The notes under the pieces are model-generated. The model was not told the DNA's origin. It was given only the letters and a program-made list of their open reading frames with translations, and made no database searches. A program made the translations under genes and the position numbers. This document shows, one piece after another, positions 53,539 through 62,721 of a stretch of 64,000 nt of DNA. The stretch spans positions 1-64,000 of the forward strand of contig OMIV01000068.1 in the NCBI GenBank assembly GCA_900299185.1, written 5' to 3'. This stretch comes from Planctomycetaceae bacterium. Lineage in GTDB: Bacteria > Planctomycetota > Planctomycetia > Planctomycetales > Planctomycetaceae. Each line of letters starts with the position of its first letter. The first letter of the stretch is position 1.

Positions 53539-56439
53539 CTACTTCGTTGCTCGCCATCCCGTGGAAGGAGTCGTTGAGATCGGCGTTGCTGATCCCGTTG
53601 CTCCGGGAACGACTGCGGCTTTGAGTCCCATCGAAGTGGGGACGACGCCTGATGGCAGGGGCTTGGGTTGGACTGCCGCCCCAGATGGTAACTTCTTGGG
53701 TTCGGGCAAGAGCGGTGTGCGGTCCTCGGCTGGCGGAACCGGCGCGGGCAATGCCGGTGCCGGTTGAAGGATTGGTGCTGGCTGAAGAACAGGAGCTGGA
53801 GCTGGGACGGCGGGTGCTCCGGTTGCTCCTGATCGATCGCGTTGATCAGCAGCATCCAACGCATCGAACCACTTCTTCGGCACGTCTGGCGGAATCTGCT
53901 CGATGACTCCGGTGGCATGTTGCAGCGAATCGTTGACTGTCTCGTCGATCCAATTTCCGCTTTCGTCCAGACGCATGATGCCCAGCTCGCGCATGAGTCG
54001 CATACGGCCAGCGTAATAATTCAACCACACGCTCATGAAGTTGTTCTGCGAGTTGCGCAGGTCAGACAACGCTGTGAGCAAGTTCGTTGCGGCTGTCGGT
54101 CCAAACTGAGCTTGTGCTTGTCCCGGCTGAGCAGGCGCCGCAGGCTTGTTGAGGTTCTCGCGCGTTTGGTCCGCTCGGCGAATGGCGATCGCGACGGCTC
54201 GGCGTTGAATGTCGAGGTTCACTCGCAGTTGCTCCATGTCGCGCAGCAACTGACGCATGGTGCGATGCACCGTGTCTTCGAACGTAATGAGCTGACGACG
54301 CTGTTGTTGATAGACAATGAGCTGTTGTCGGAAGTCGTTGCGTTCGGTGAGTCGATTGAACGGCGCATCGAAACGAACGCCTGCTTGTACCGAACTTTGA
54401 TCGGTACCGAACTTCAGCGGGTCGTGCCCCGTCGCTCCCAGATTGCCGCTTACAAAGACGTCGACGTTGGCTTCCAGTCGATTGGCGTTGAACTCAATAA
54501 GTCGCCACGTATCGACCAAGGCCGCGCGGTTATTCATCCAGTCAAAGCGGTTGGCTCGCGCGATTTCCAACGCGAGTTCCGGTGTAAGATCGAGTGCATC
54601 GGCTGTGATTGTTTCGACGCGAGCTCGCGCCTGAATCAATGCGGCTTCACTCAGGATGTTGGCTAGCTCGCCGTTGAAGTTGATGACTCGGTTGCCGCTC
54701 TCTTTGAGGTTCTCGGCAGTCATTTTCTCGCCGACATCATCGAGCTGCTTGATGGCATCTTCGTACCGACTGCGCAGCGATTTCAAATTCTCTGCGAGCT
54801 GCGTGCGGTCCTTATCAAAGAGCCGTTGCTCGATCAGCTCCATCTTTTGGAAGCGTTGCAGTCGGATGGCCTCCAAGCGTTGCAGGTCAGCAACGACTTC
54901 TTCGAATTGCTCATCAATCAGCGGCTTCAGCGACAGGAGTTCGGCCAGGATTTCGCGATGCTGTTGAACCGTCGCGTCCTCAGGTAGCTCGCCAAACCGA
55001 TGCACGATGTGCTGCAGGTCCGACTGGACTTTTTGCAGACCTGGGTCGAGCAACTGGAACGGCCTGATGAACTCATCATCGAGTTCGACCGGCAGGTCTG
55101 GAGGCAATCCGAGTGTACCCGTTTTGTAGGTGTCGAGCTGAGTTTGCAAGGCGTTGCGCGTCTGCAAGAGATTGGCTCGTTCGGTCTCGATGCTCTGGCG
55201 GAATTGATCGACCTGAGCGATGTCGATGAGCCCGGCATCCAAGTGAGCTTCGAGCAATTCCAAAGTTTGAAGTTGTGCTCTCAAGCTGGCTTCGGTGTTG
55301 CGGATTTGTTGCCGAACTTGCAGCAAGCCGATGAAGCCACCGACGGTGCCCGCACCACCACCTGCGAAGCCCGAACCGGAACCGCCACCACCACCGCCAC
55401 CAGCGTTGTTGCCCGTAGTGGTACGACCAAAACCTGTCGCGTCACCCACGGCACCGAAGCCGCCGCTGCCTAAGCCGGTAAACCCCGACAGACCTGAAGT
55501 GCCCTGAAAACCGCCGCGACGTTGGGGTGCGACGGCGTTGTTCTCGCCAATTGCGACCTGGGTGTAGAAGCCCTGCCGATACGCTTCAAACGCTCGCAAG
55601 TTGGCGAGCAAAGTACGTTCGGCGATGGTGAGTTGTTCGAGAGCGATCTGACGACCAGCTCCGCGCAACAGTGGTTGCACGAGGCTGAAGTTCAACAGCG
55701 ATGTGGAGAAGTTGCTCTTACCGTCAGAGAACTGCCAAACGAACGAGTTGACGAAGCCAATGACGATCTCGCCTGCAGTCGCCAACTGACGTCGCACTCC
55801 GAAGTTCGTGGTCGAACCGATTTGCGAGTTGTCTCGGTTCGCGAGGTTCCGATCGAAGCTTTGACCAATGGTCGAAGAATTGAAAAACGTTCGTCCGCCC
55901 GAGCCGCCGCCGATGCCGCCGAAGAATTGCGTATCGAGGCGAAAGCGTTCAGTGCTGACGTCCAATGCCGAGAGGTAGATCGTTTCGAGCTGTTGCTGAA
56001 ACGTCGGTGAGTGCAGCAGCGCGAGCTTCACGGAATCGGGCAGTGCCAGCAGGACCTTACCGTCGTCAGTGAGTCGCACATCTTGCAGGAGCCGTGATCG
56101 CCACTCGGGGTTCTGCAGCTCTTCGGTGTCGCCGTTGTCGTGCCAGTGGGGCCATTGTTTCTTGCCGTTGACGTGATGCATGAGCCGGTGTGATTCCGGG
56201 TCATCGGGCGGCATGGGCGGGCGCACGGGATCGTTGCCGTCGTAAAAGCGGCTGCGTGGATCCATCGTCACGCCGCGATACGGAGTCGACCACCGGTCAT
56301 AGGTCTTTTCTTGGATGAGGCACTGAGCTTCCTCGTCCGCCTGTTGGCGATACCACTCGCGCTGGCAGCCGCTGGTAACGGCTGTTCCGAGCAACAAGAG
56401 CGCTATTGCCCGACGATTACGCGTGATCCGGCTCTTCAT
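53539..56439 (-). CDS. TolC-like outer-membrane efflux lipoprotein
   Basis: 966 residues; AGGGAG precedes ATG. TAVTSGC is a lipobox (Cys 25). The long helical hairpins (EAHLDAGLIDIAQVDQFRQSIETERANLLQTRNAL; ALVDTWRLIEFNANRLEANVDVFVSGNLGA) are those of the TolC/OEP family. A Gly-rich insert (~340-365) and a Pro/Ala-rich tail are extra, and the protein is about twice the usual length. No inner-membrane pump or adaptor gene is next to it. Confidence 0.85.
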   Translation of the reverse strand: MKSRITRNRRAIALLLLGTAVTSGCQREWYRQQADEEAQCLIQEKTYDRWSTPYRGVTMDPRSRFYDGNDPVRPPMPPDDPESHRLMHHVNGKKQWPHWHDNGDTEELQNPEWRSRLLQDVRLTDDGKVLLALPDSVKLALLHSPTFQQQLETIYLSALDVSTERFRLDTQFFGGIGGGSGGRTFFNSSTIGQSFDRNLANRDNSQIGSTTNFGVRRQLATAGEIVIGFVNSFVWQFSDGKSNFSTSLLNFSLVQPLLRGAGRQIALEQLTIAERTLLANLRAFEAYRQGFYTQVAIGENNAVAPQRRGGFQGTSGLSGFTGLGSGGFGAVGDATGFGRTTTGNNAGGGGGGGSGSGFAGGGAGTVGGFIGLLQVRQQIRNTEASLRAQLQTLELLEAHLDAGLIDIAQVDQFRQSIETERANLLQTRNALQTQLDTYKTGTLGLPPDLPVELDDEFIRPFQLLDPGLQKVQSDLQHIVHRFGELPEDATVQQHREILAELLSLKPLIDEQFEEVVADLQRLEAIRLQRFQKMELIEQRLFDKDRTQLAENLKSLRSRYEDAIKQLDDVGEKMTAENLKESGNRVINFNGELANILSEAALIQARARVETITADALDLTPELALEIARANRFDWMNNRAALVDTWRLIEFNANRLEANVDVFVSGNLGATGHDPLKFGTDQSSVQAGVRFDAPFNRLTERNDFRQQLIVYQQQRRQLITFEDTVHRTMRQLLRDMEQLRVNLDIQRRAVAIAIRRADQTRENLNKPAAPAQPGQAQAQFGPTAATNLLTALSDLRNSQNNFMSVWLNYYAGRMRLMRELGIMRLDESGNWIDETVNDSLQHATGVIEQIPPDVPKKWFDALDAADQRDRSGATGAPAVPAPAPVLQPAPILQPAPALPAPVPPAEDRTPLLPEPKKLPSGAAVQPKPLPSGVVPTSMGLKAAVVPGATGSATPISTTPSTGWRATK

Positions 56440-56668
56440 CCGACTCTCCCTGGAGGCGCAGTCCGCACCCTCCCTGGCGCGTGACTAGCCTTAGTCGGAG
56501 GAAGTCGACCAAGCGAGGTGGTCGACTTTAACGATCTTGCCGATTCTCCCGGTTGCGGTGAGATGAAGGCCGCCGCGTCGGGCGATCACAGATTGTGTCT
56601 GGAGCATCCAAACGGGAGTGGCACAGTGTCTTCGTTGTTCGATCCGGCGAGCGAACTAGACGCTGGAG

Positions 56669-57505
56669 TTACTCGTCGGGTAAGAAGGCCTGCTGTTCTT
56701 GGGCCGGGAGTTCGGCAGGCGTGGCTGCTGGCTCGGCGGACTTAGTCCAACCGGCTTGAGTCACCTTCGAAACGCTGGCTCGACCGATGGACTTCGGTGG
56801 CGAGAAAGTCAGCGTTTGGGGATTGGTGGATTGAGATTCTTGCGGTGGGGTGACTCGCAGCTTGGTTGTCGTATCGAATTGACGACCATCGACCGTCGTC
56901 AGCCGAGCATGCACGTGCACGTCGCTGGAGGACGGCTGTTGTTGCCAGTGAGTCGTGAATTGATAGCCGGTCCCGACCAAACCCTGGTGCCAAAGGTCAC
57001 CAGACTTCGCTCGACCGATCTGCCAATGCCCGATCCGCTGATTGTCGTTTGGCTTCGAAAAATCGAAGAGTTCAATCTCGAGATCGCCGCCCACTCGCAG
57101 CGTGTTGCCGGAAGCATCGCGAGGGCTCAACAGCACGGTGAATTGATCGTCGCCTGGTTCCTGATCTCGATCGATTCCACCGCTCATCAACGAGCTGACT
57201 TCGATCTTCGCGACTCGAAATGTTTGGTCAGCCTGCTCGGGGGGAATGGGCTGCAAACCTTGTTGAGAAGCGAGCCGCAAGGAGTCGGCTTCTTGTTGCA
57301 GTGCCGCGATGGATTCATGGCTTTGACGCAGCCGTGATTCGAGTTCTCGAATCGCGTCTTCTTGCTGCCTTAACCGCGCTTCAACCAGTTCTTGAGTGCG
57401 GTTTGACGACAACGAGCAACCAGTTGGCACCAGCGACATGGCCAACAACAACACCGGCAGCATGAGCTTGCTGCGTAGTTGCGCGATGGGGTTGAGTGTC
57501 GTCAT
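56669..57505 (-). CDS. Coiled-coil lipoprotein
   Basis: 278 residues. LLLAMSLVPTGC is a lipobox (Cys 30). Residues ~35-75 form a coiled coil (ELVEARLRQQEDAIRELESRLRQSHESIAALQQE). The rest is beta-rich, with FRVAKIEVSSLMSGGIDRD near the start and a WTKSAEPAATPAELPAQEQQ tail. No family recognised. It lies upstream of the TolC-like gene on the same strand and may work with it. Confidence 0.75.
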   Translation of the reverse strand: MTTLNPIAQLRSKLMLPVLLLAMSLVPTGCSLSSNRTQELVEARLRQQEDAIRELESRLRQSHESIAALQQEADSLRLASQQGLQPIPPEQADQTFRVAKIEVSSLMSGGIDRDQEPGDDQFTVLLSPRDASGNTLRVGGDLEIELFDFSKPNDNQRIGHWQIGRAKSGDLWHQGLVGTGYQFTTHWQQQPSSSDVHVHARLTTVDGRQFDTTTKLRVTPPQESQSTNPQTLTFSPPKSIGRASVSKVTQAGWTKSAEPAATPAELPAQEQQAFLPDE

Positions 57506-57580
57506 CTTCCATGACCATTCTGAGAAAGGCGGGCATCCAAGCCTGCCATGATCGAAGTCGATGAAGCCTGAAACCGATCA

Positions 57581-57651
57581 ACCGCGATTCTCAGCCAAGT
57601 AGGTTGCGCGAACGATGTCGGTCGCACTCACGCTTGCTTGAGAATCGCGGT
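57581..57651. repeat. 19-base inverted repeat after the second clpP
   Basis: Arms 57581-57599 and 57633-57651 match at 17 of 19 positions, with a 33-base loop. It is 32 bases past the clpP stop on the minus strand, so it may serve as its terminator or be another dispersed palindrome. No T-run. Confidence 0.6.
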
Positions 57652-57682
57652 CTCGATGTATCACAGTCAAAAGCGACGGCGA

Positions 57683-58297
57683 CTAGCTTGGATTCGGCAG
57701 TCGCTCCAAGACGTTGTCGATCAAGCCGTAGCTCTTGGCTTCTTCAGAAGACATGAAGTTATCGCGATCGGTATCTCGTTCGATGGCTTCCAACGAGCAG
57801 CCCGAGTGCTTCATGAGGATCTCGTTGAGCTTCCTCTTGATGCGAATGACTTCCTTCGCGTGGATCTCAAGCTCGGTTGCCGTTCCCTGCATCCCAGCCA
57901 ATGGCTGGTGAATCATGATGCGGCTGTTAGGCAGCGAGTTGCGCTTGCCAGCAGCACCTGCTGCCAGCAGCACAGCGCCCATACTGGCCGCTTGGCCGAT
58001 GCAATAGGTCGCGACATCGCAGGTGATGTATTGCATGGTGTCATAGATGGCCAAACCGGCCGTCACTGACCCGCCAGGCGAGTTGATGTAGAAGTGGATG
58101 TCGGCTTTGGGATCTTCAAACTGCAGGAACAAGAGCTGTGCCACGATCACGTTGGCCGTGTGCTCGTTGACCTGAGTACCCAAGAAGATGATCCGGTCTT
58201 TCAACAGCCGGCTGTAGATGTCCATGGCGCGTTCTTCGCGCCCGGTGTTCTCGACGACGATCGGAATGAGGCTGTTCATTTCACGCATAATTTCCAT
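57683..58297 (-). CDS. clpP: ATP-dependent Clp protease proteolytic subunit (paralogue 2)
   Basis: 204 residues from ATG 58297. [30 protein letters not shown] is the ClpP start, [20 protein letters not shown] the oxyanion region, [16 protein letters not shown] carries the catalytic Ser, [11 protein letters not shown] the His, and [10 protein letters not shown] the Asp. Forms the barrel protease used by ClpX/ClpA-type ATPases. Immediately downstream of a second clpP. Confidence 0.95.
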   Translation of the reverse strand: MEIMREMNSLIPIVVENTGREERAMDIYSRLLKDRIIFLGTQVNEHTANVIVAQLLFLQFEDPKADIHFYINSPGGSVTAGLAIYDTMQYITCDVATYCIGQAASMGAVLLAAGAAGKRNSLPNSRIMIHQPLAGMQGTATELEIHAKEVIRIKRKLNEILMKHSGCSLEAIERDTDRDNFMSSEEAKSYGLIDNVLERLPNPS

Positions 58298-58446
58298 CCG
58301 TGTGCGGGTCGGCTGCGATTTCAAATTGAATGATTGGCCACGCTAACGAGAGCGTGGAAGAAGCGGCTGACTGACGGGCTCTGAACGTGGTTTCGAGGAG
58401 TCTCACATGGTGTGAAAGGCCGCCTCGATTCCCGCGCTGGTTGCGA

Positions 58447-59046
58447 CTACTTCGCGTCCTTGGGATTCCGTTTCAGCACTTCATCAACGAGCCCGTAAGT
58501 CACTGCTTCTTGAGCGGTCATGAAGCGGTCTCGGTCAGTGTCCTTCGCGATGACTTCAATCGGTTGGCCGGTGTGAGCCGAAAGGATCTCGTTGAGCGTC
58601 TGACGCGTATCGAGGATGTCTTTGGCTTGAATTTCGATGTCGGAAACTTGTCCGCCGACTTCGCCATAAGGCTGGTGAATCATGACCTTGGAGTGAGGCA
58701 GCACGAAGCGCTTCCCCTTGGTGCCACCGGCCAGAACGATCGCTCCACCGCTGGCAGCAAGACCGACGCAGTAAGTGCAAACGTCGCAGTCGATGAACTG
58801 CATCGTGTCGTAGATGGCCATTGTCGCGGTGACCGAGCCACCGGGTGAATTCACATAGAGATGCACGTCTTGATTGCGATTCTCTGACTGCAAGAACAAC
58901 AACTGCATCACGATGGCATTGGCGGACTGATCCATAATGGGTCCGTCCAAGAAAATGATGCGGTTTTCCAGCAGCAAATCGCGAATGCCCATCTGCCGTT
59001 GGCGCGAGTAGTCGCGGGCATTGAGCGTCGGGAGACGATCGAACAT
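58447..59046 (-). CDS. clpP: ATP-dependent Clp protease proteolytic subunit (paralogue 1)
   Basis: 199 residues; GAAGGA lies upstream of ATG 59046. [35 protein letters not shown] (catalytic Ser in ASGGA instead of ASMGA), [14 protein letters not shown] (His) and [10 protein letters not shown] (Asp) keep the full triad. The N-terminus lacks the IPIVVE...R loop motif of the other copy and reads [20 protein letters not shown]. First gene of a minus-strand group. The two copies may form mixed barrels, as known for other ClpP1P2 systems. Confidence 0.93.
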   Translation of the reverse strand: MFDRLPTLNARDYSRQRQMGIRDLLLENRIIFLDGPIMDQSANAIVMQLLFLQSENRNQDVHLYVNSPGGSVTATMAIYDTMQFIDCDVCTYCVGLAASGGAIVLAGGTKGKRFVLPHSKVMIHQPYGEVGGQVSDIEIQAKDILDTRQTLNEILSAHTGQPIEVIAKDTDRDRFMTAQEAVTYGLVDEVLKRNPKDAK

Positions 59047-59369
59047 GAAGAATCCTTCCTTCTCAGCAGAGTGGCTCGGAAATGAGGGGGCGGGGAATAT
59101 CGGAAGCTCGGCAATTGCGTCAAGCCGTTCTCTCTACGCAGCTTGCCTGCTCGACAGACCAGCCACGATCCTCACGACTGGTGTGTCGAGCTGACCTCTT
59201 GCAGGAAGTCTTCACCACCGAAAGAAGCTGCTTGAAGGACTGCTCCCAGGCCACCAGCATGGAACCAAGTTGGTGGGGATGCATTGCGAGCACATCACCA
59301 TTTCAAACCACATTGAATGACCCGGAGTCGAGCCGGTTCGGTCCCGAAACCATGTCGGAGTTCAAGATC
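59047..59369. promoter_or_regulatory. Divergent spacer between clpP and a secreted-protein gene
   Basis: 323 bases between divergent starts. An open plus-strand frame runs through it but has no ribosome site or protein-like composition. Promoters for both genes are expected; none recognised. Confidence 0.35.
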
Positions 59370-59849
59370 ATGAAGAATGTGAGTCGTTACCTGGCTGTCC
59401 TCGGGTTGGTTGGTCTGGGTTACATCCTCGGAGCGAGCCAATCGTCAAACTCGCTGGTGCATGCCCAAGGGGGAGCTGATGGTGCTCCTTCTCAAGAGTC
59501 CGTGAAGGCGATCACTGACGTCTTCACTGCTGTGCAAGCTGCCAAGACCACGTTGTCTGGCGAAGGCCGATACAACCTCGCCACGAAGTCGTTGAATGTC
59601 TCGGCGTTGTGTTCCGGCGGAGTCGATGCGGTGGCCGATCTCGAAGCTGGCCGCGGCGTCGATCCCGAGACCTTTGCGGCGCTGTATGCCGATCAAGCGA
59701 CCGACGAGATCGCGGCTGACATCGGCAAGGACGAGCAGGGCCGACTGACCTACAAAGGCAAAGTCATTCGGATGTACTCGGTTTCCAAGCTCAAGCAGAT
59801 GTATCAAGAACGTCTGCGTTATTCGGGCGAAGACAGCAAGAAGAAGTAG
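59370..59849 (+). CDS. Small secreted protein of unknown function
   Basis: 159 residues. ATG 59370 has GGAG nine bases upstream; ATG 59352 is the alternative. The leader MKNVSRYLAVLGLVGLGYILGASQ is a signal peptide or anchor. The rest has no Cys pairs apart from one single Cys (SALCSGGVDAVADLEAGRGVDPETFAALYADQA) and a basic tail ending DSKKK. No family recognised. Confidence 0.75.
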   Translation: MKNVSRYLAVLGLVGLGYILGASQSSNSLVHAQGGADGAPSQESVKAITDVFTAVQAAKTTLSGEGRYNLATKSLNVSALCSGGVDAVADLEAGRGVDPETFAALYADQATDEIAADIGKDEQGRLTYKGKVIRMYSVSKLKQMYQERLRYSGEDSKKK

Positions 59850-59897
59850 TCGCTGGTGAAGCGAAAAGGTCTACTGGCCTCGCGCGACTAGTGTCAC

Positions 59898-60000
59898 TTC
59901 AAAGCTTGAGTTTCGGGTGAAGCGAGTCGCGGAGCGACTCGCCTACGTAGCTCAGTCGCTCCGCGACTGAGAAGAGCGTCCCGAAGACTTAGCTTTGAAG
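59898..60000. repeat. Nested palindromes within an outer inverted repeat
   Basis: Outer arms CTTCAAAGCT (59898-59907) and AGCTTTGAAG (59991-60000) are perfectly complementary, with TTCGGG/CCCGAA pairing further in. Inside are two hairpins, 59922-59930 with 59934-59942 and 59951-59959 with 59963-59971 (9 bp, 3-base loops). It lies between the converging 3' ends of the secreted-protein gene and der. Confidence 0.7.
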
Positions 60001-60077
60001 ACGCACTCCTCGGGCACACCTCTCGCAGAGATACTCGCAGTTAGAGCCTTACTCCAGGTGCATCCGCCAGGCAGAGC

Positions 60078-61556
60078 TTACGCCTCGGGCAGGTCCATCT
60101 CGTCACCCTCGACTGCACCGGTGTAGGACTCGGCATAGCCTTCGGCATACGAGTCTTCATCGTCCAGTTCGGGCTGGGCATCTGGAGTCTCACCGGCGCG
60201 TCCCAGACCACGGAAGCCGCTGTCGTCTTTGGCTCGCAGATAGAGCTTGATTGGGACTTCGCTAAAGGGAAGTTCTTGTTGCAAGACGCTCAGCAGGTAG
60301 CGACGCCAACCGACATCAAACAGCGTTGGGTCGTTGACCTTCAGTACGATGGTCGGCGGTTGGGTTGCGACCTGAGTGGCGAAGTACACGCGCGGCACTC
60401 GGTTCTGGCGAATCGGAGGGCTGTTGCGACGGATGGCTTCTTGCACGATGCGATTGAGCGGCCCGGTTGAGACTCGCATATGCATCTGCTTGAAGATGTT
60501 CTGAGCCAGATTCACGAGCTTGCGGATGTTGCGCTTCTCTTTGGCTGTAACGAAGGCGATCGGAGCGTGCTTCACGGATCCGAATTCGTGGATCAAGTAC
60601 TCGCCCCACTTCTCCATGGTCATGCCGCCTTCTTCGGCCAAGTCCCACTTATTCACCACGAAGATGCAGGGCTTGTAGTTGGCCAAGATCTCTTCCACGA
60701 GCTTCTTGTCGACTCGCGAAATGGTGTCGGTAGCGTTGAAGAACATCAGCACGACATCGGCTCGGCGAATACTGCGCTGAGCACGGACCAAACCGTAGAA
60801 CTCAACATCGTTGGCCAAGCTCTTCTTCTTGCGAACACCGGGCGTATCGATGGCGATCAGCGTCTTGCCGTCGACTTCAAAGCGGACGTCGATGCAGTCG
60901 CGAGTCGTGCCCGCAACTTCGCTCACGATGACGCGTTCTTCATTCGCGAGTGCATTCAGGAACGTGCTCTTACCGACGTTGCGGCGACCAACGATGGCCA
61001 ACTTCAGCTCGGCGTCCTTCTCCATCGTTTCGCCGGTGACGTCTTCGTCTGGGTCAGGTTCCGGCAAGTGCTCGACCATTTTATCGAGTAGTTCTTCGCG
61101 TCCACGACCGGTCTTGGTGCTGGTCATGACGATGTTCTGAATGCCCAAACCGAAGAACTCTGCGGTTTCGAGATCAGAGCGATCCGAGTCGCTCTTGTTG
61201 ATGATCATGAACGTGGGCTTGTCGATCTTCCGCAGCAGTTCGGCCACGTTCCGGTCCAGCGGAGTGACTCCGGATTGAGCATCGACAACGAACGCAATCA
61301 CCGCGGCCTCGTTGATGCCCATGCGGATTTGCGCTTCGATCTGATCGCTCAAGTCATCGCTGTCGACGATGCCAATGCCGCCGGTGTCGATGATCTCGAA
61401 GAAGCGATCTCGCTCGTGTAACAAATAAAACATGCGATCGCGCGTCGTTCCGGCCAGCGTGTCGACGACGGCAATCATCCGTCGAGCGAGCCAATTGAAG
61501 AGCGAACTTTTTCCAACATTAGGACGGCCAACAATGGCCACGCGCGGGAGAGACAT
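60078..61556 (-). CDS. der: GTPase Der (EngA)
   Basis: 492 residues. Two G domains: GRPNVGKSSLFNWL, DTGGIG and NKSD; then GRRNVGKSTFLNAL, DTPGVRKK and NKWD. A KH-like C-terminal domain follows. Acts in 50S ribosome assembly. The last ~40 residues (PELDDEDSYAEGYAES...) are an acidic disordered extension. Confidence 0.96.
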   Translation of the reverse strand: MSLPRVAIVGRPNVGKSSLFNWLARRMIAVVDTLAGTTRDRMFYLLHERDRFFEIIDTGGIGIVDSDDLSDQIEAQIRMGINEAAVIAFVVDAQSGVTPLDRNVAELLRKIDKPTFMIINKSDSDRSDLETAEFFGLGIQNIVMTSTKTGRGREELLDKMVEHLPEPDPDEDVTGETMEKDAELKLAIVGRRNVGKSTFLNALANEERVIVSEVAGTTRDCIDVRFEVDGKTLIAIDTPGVRKKKSLANDVEFYGLVRAQRSIRRADVVLMFFNATDTISRVDKKLVEEILANYKPCIFVVNKWDLAEEGGMTMEKWGEYLIHEFGSVKHAPIAFVTAKEKRNIRKLVNLAQNIFKQMHMRVSTGPLNRIVQEAIRRNSPPIRQNRVPRVYFATQVATQPPTIVLKVNDPTLFDVGWRRYLLSVLQQELPFSEVPIKLYLRAKDDSGFRGLGRAGETPDAQPELDDEDSYAEGYAESYTGAVEGDEMDLPEA

Positions 61557-61588
61557 GATGCGAAACTCACTCAGACTGAAAAAGCGCA

Positions 61589-61661
61589 GGACGTATAGGA
61601 CCGATGGGACGAATGCGACTTAGAACTTCGGCTGAAGTTCATTAGTCCCAATCGTCCCATC
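61589..61661. repeat. 9-base tandem units folding into a long hairpin
   Basis: GGACGTATA, GGACCGATG, GGACGAATG and CGACTTAGA follow one another (61589-61624). Then 61603-61620 pairs with 61644-61661 at 16 of 18 positions, and the loop holds a perfect 7-bp hairpin (GAACTTC/GAAGTTC, 61623-61640). It lies between der and the sucD stop and may end the sucCD transcript. Confidence 0.7.
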
Positions 61662-61705
61662 TGATTCATGAATTCGCGGGGCTCCGCCCCAACGACTGCG
61701 ATTGT

Positions 61706-62587
61706 TTAACCCTTCTTGCGACGAATCGCTTCGACCATCGCCGCGCCCATGTCGGCGGGCGACTTCGAGACGACAACGCCAGCGGCTTCCAACGCTGCCA
61801 TCTTCTCGGCCGCTGTTCCGCTGCCACCGGAGATGATCGCGCCAGCATGACCCATGCGCTTGCCCGGAGGTGCAGTTTGACCGGCAATAAATCCGGCGAC
61901 TGGCTTCGTGACATGCGCCTTGATGTACTCGGCCGCTTGGATTTCTGCGTTACCGCCGATTTCACCGATCATCAGGATCGACTCGGTGCCCGGATCGTTC
62001 TCGAACATCTCCAACAGGTCGATGAACGTCGTGCCGATGATCGGATCGCCGCCGATACCGACTGCTGTTGATTGACCGAGTCCCAGGTTGCCCAACTGCC
62101 AAGCGGCTTCGTAAGTCAAAGTACCGCTCTTGCTGATGAGACCCACCGTGCCTGGCTTGTGGATGTAGCCCGGCATGATGCCGATCTTGGCAATGCCCGG
62201 AGTAATGATGCCTGGGCAGTTAGGACCGATCAGCCGCGACTTCGTCTTCTTCAAGAAGTTCATGCAGCGAACCATGTCGAGCGTCGGGATGCCTTCGGTG
62301 ATCGCGACGATCAGCTCGATGCCAGCGTCTGCTGCTTCGAGAATCGCGTCCGCACAACCTGGAGGTGGCACGAACACGAGCGATGTATTCGCGCCGGTCT
62401 TGGCAACGGCTTCAGCGACAGAATTGAAGACGGGGAAGCCGTCGACTTCGGTGCCGCCTTTGCCAGGAGTCACGCCGCCCAGCATGGGAGTGCCGTAAGC
62501 GCGACATTGTTGAGAGTGAAAGAGACCTGCTTTGCCGGTGATACCTTGGCAGATCACTCGGGTCTTTTCGGTGACCAGAATGCTCAT
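61706..62587 (-). CDS. sucD: Succinate-CoA ligase, alpha subunit
   Basis: 293 residues; AAGGA lies before ATG 62587. [19 protein letters not shown] is the CoA-binding start, [12 protein letters not shown] and [17 protein letters not shown] the core, and [15 protein letters not shown] holds the phosphorylated His region. Forms a dimer or tetramer with SucC in the citric acid cycle. Spacing to sucC is 134 bases and holds repeats. Confidence 0.95.
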   Translation of the reverse strand: MSILVTEKTRVICQGITGKAGLFHSQQCRAYGTPMLGGVTPGKGGTEVDGFPVFNSVAEAVAKTGANTSLVFVPPPGCADAILEAADAGIELIVAITEGIPTLDMVRCMNFLKKTKSRLIGPNCPGIITPGIAKIGIMPGYIHKPGTVGLISKSGTLTYEAAWQLGNLGLGQSTAVGIGGDPIIGTTFIDLLEMFENDPGTESILMIGEIGGNAEIQAAEYIKAHVTKPVAGFIAGQTAPPGKRMGHAGAIISGGSGTAAEKMAALEAAGVVVSKSPADMGAAMVEAIRRKKG

Positions 62588-62649
62588 GAATGAAATCCTT
62601 GTTGGATGATTGCTCGATTGAATTGTGTGATGTCGAACCAGTGGCTGAT

Positions 62650-62690
62650 GGGACGATTGGGGCCGATGGGACAAATGAGAAACTCATTTG
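62650..62690. repeat. 9-base tandem units and hairpin between sucC and sucD
   Basis: GGGACGATT, GGGGCCGAT and GGGACAAAT (62650-62676) follow the same 9-base period as the array at 61589. They run into a perfect 8-bp hairpin, CAAATGAG (62672-62679) with CTCATTTG (62683-62690), AAA loop. Confidence 0.6.
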
Positions 62691-62721
62691 TTGCAATCAT
62701 CGCCGGCGTCCCGGGACTCGC

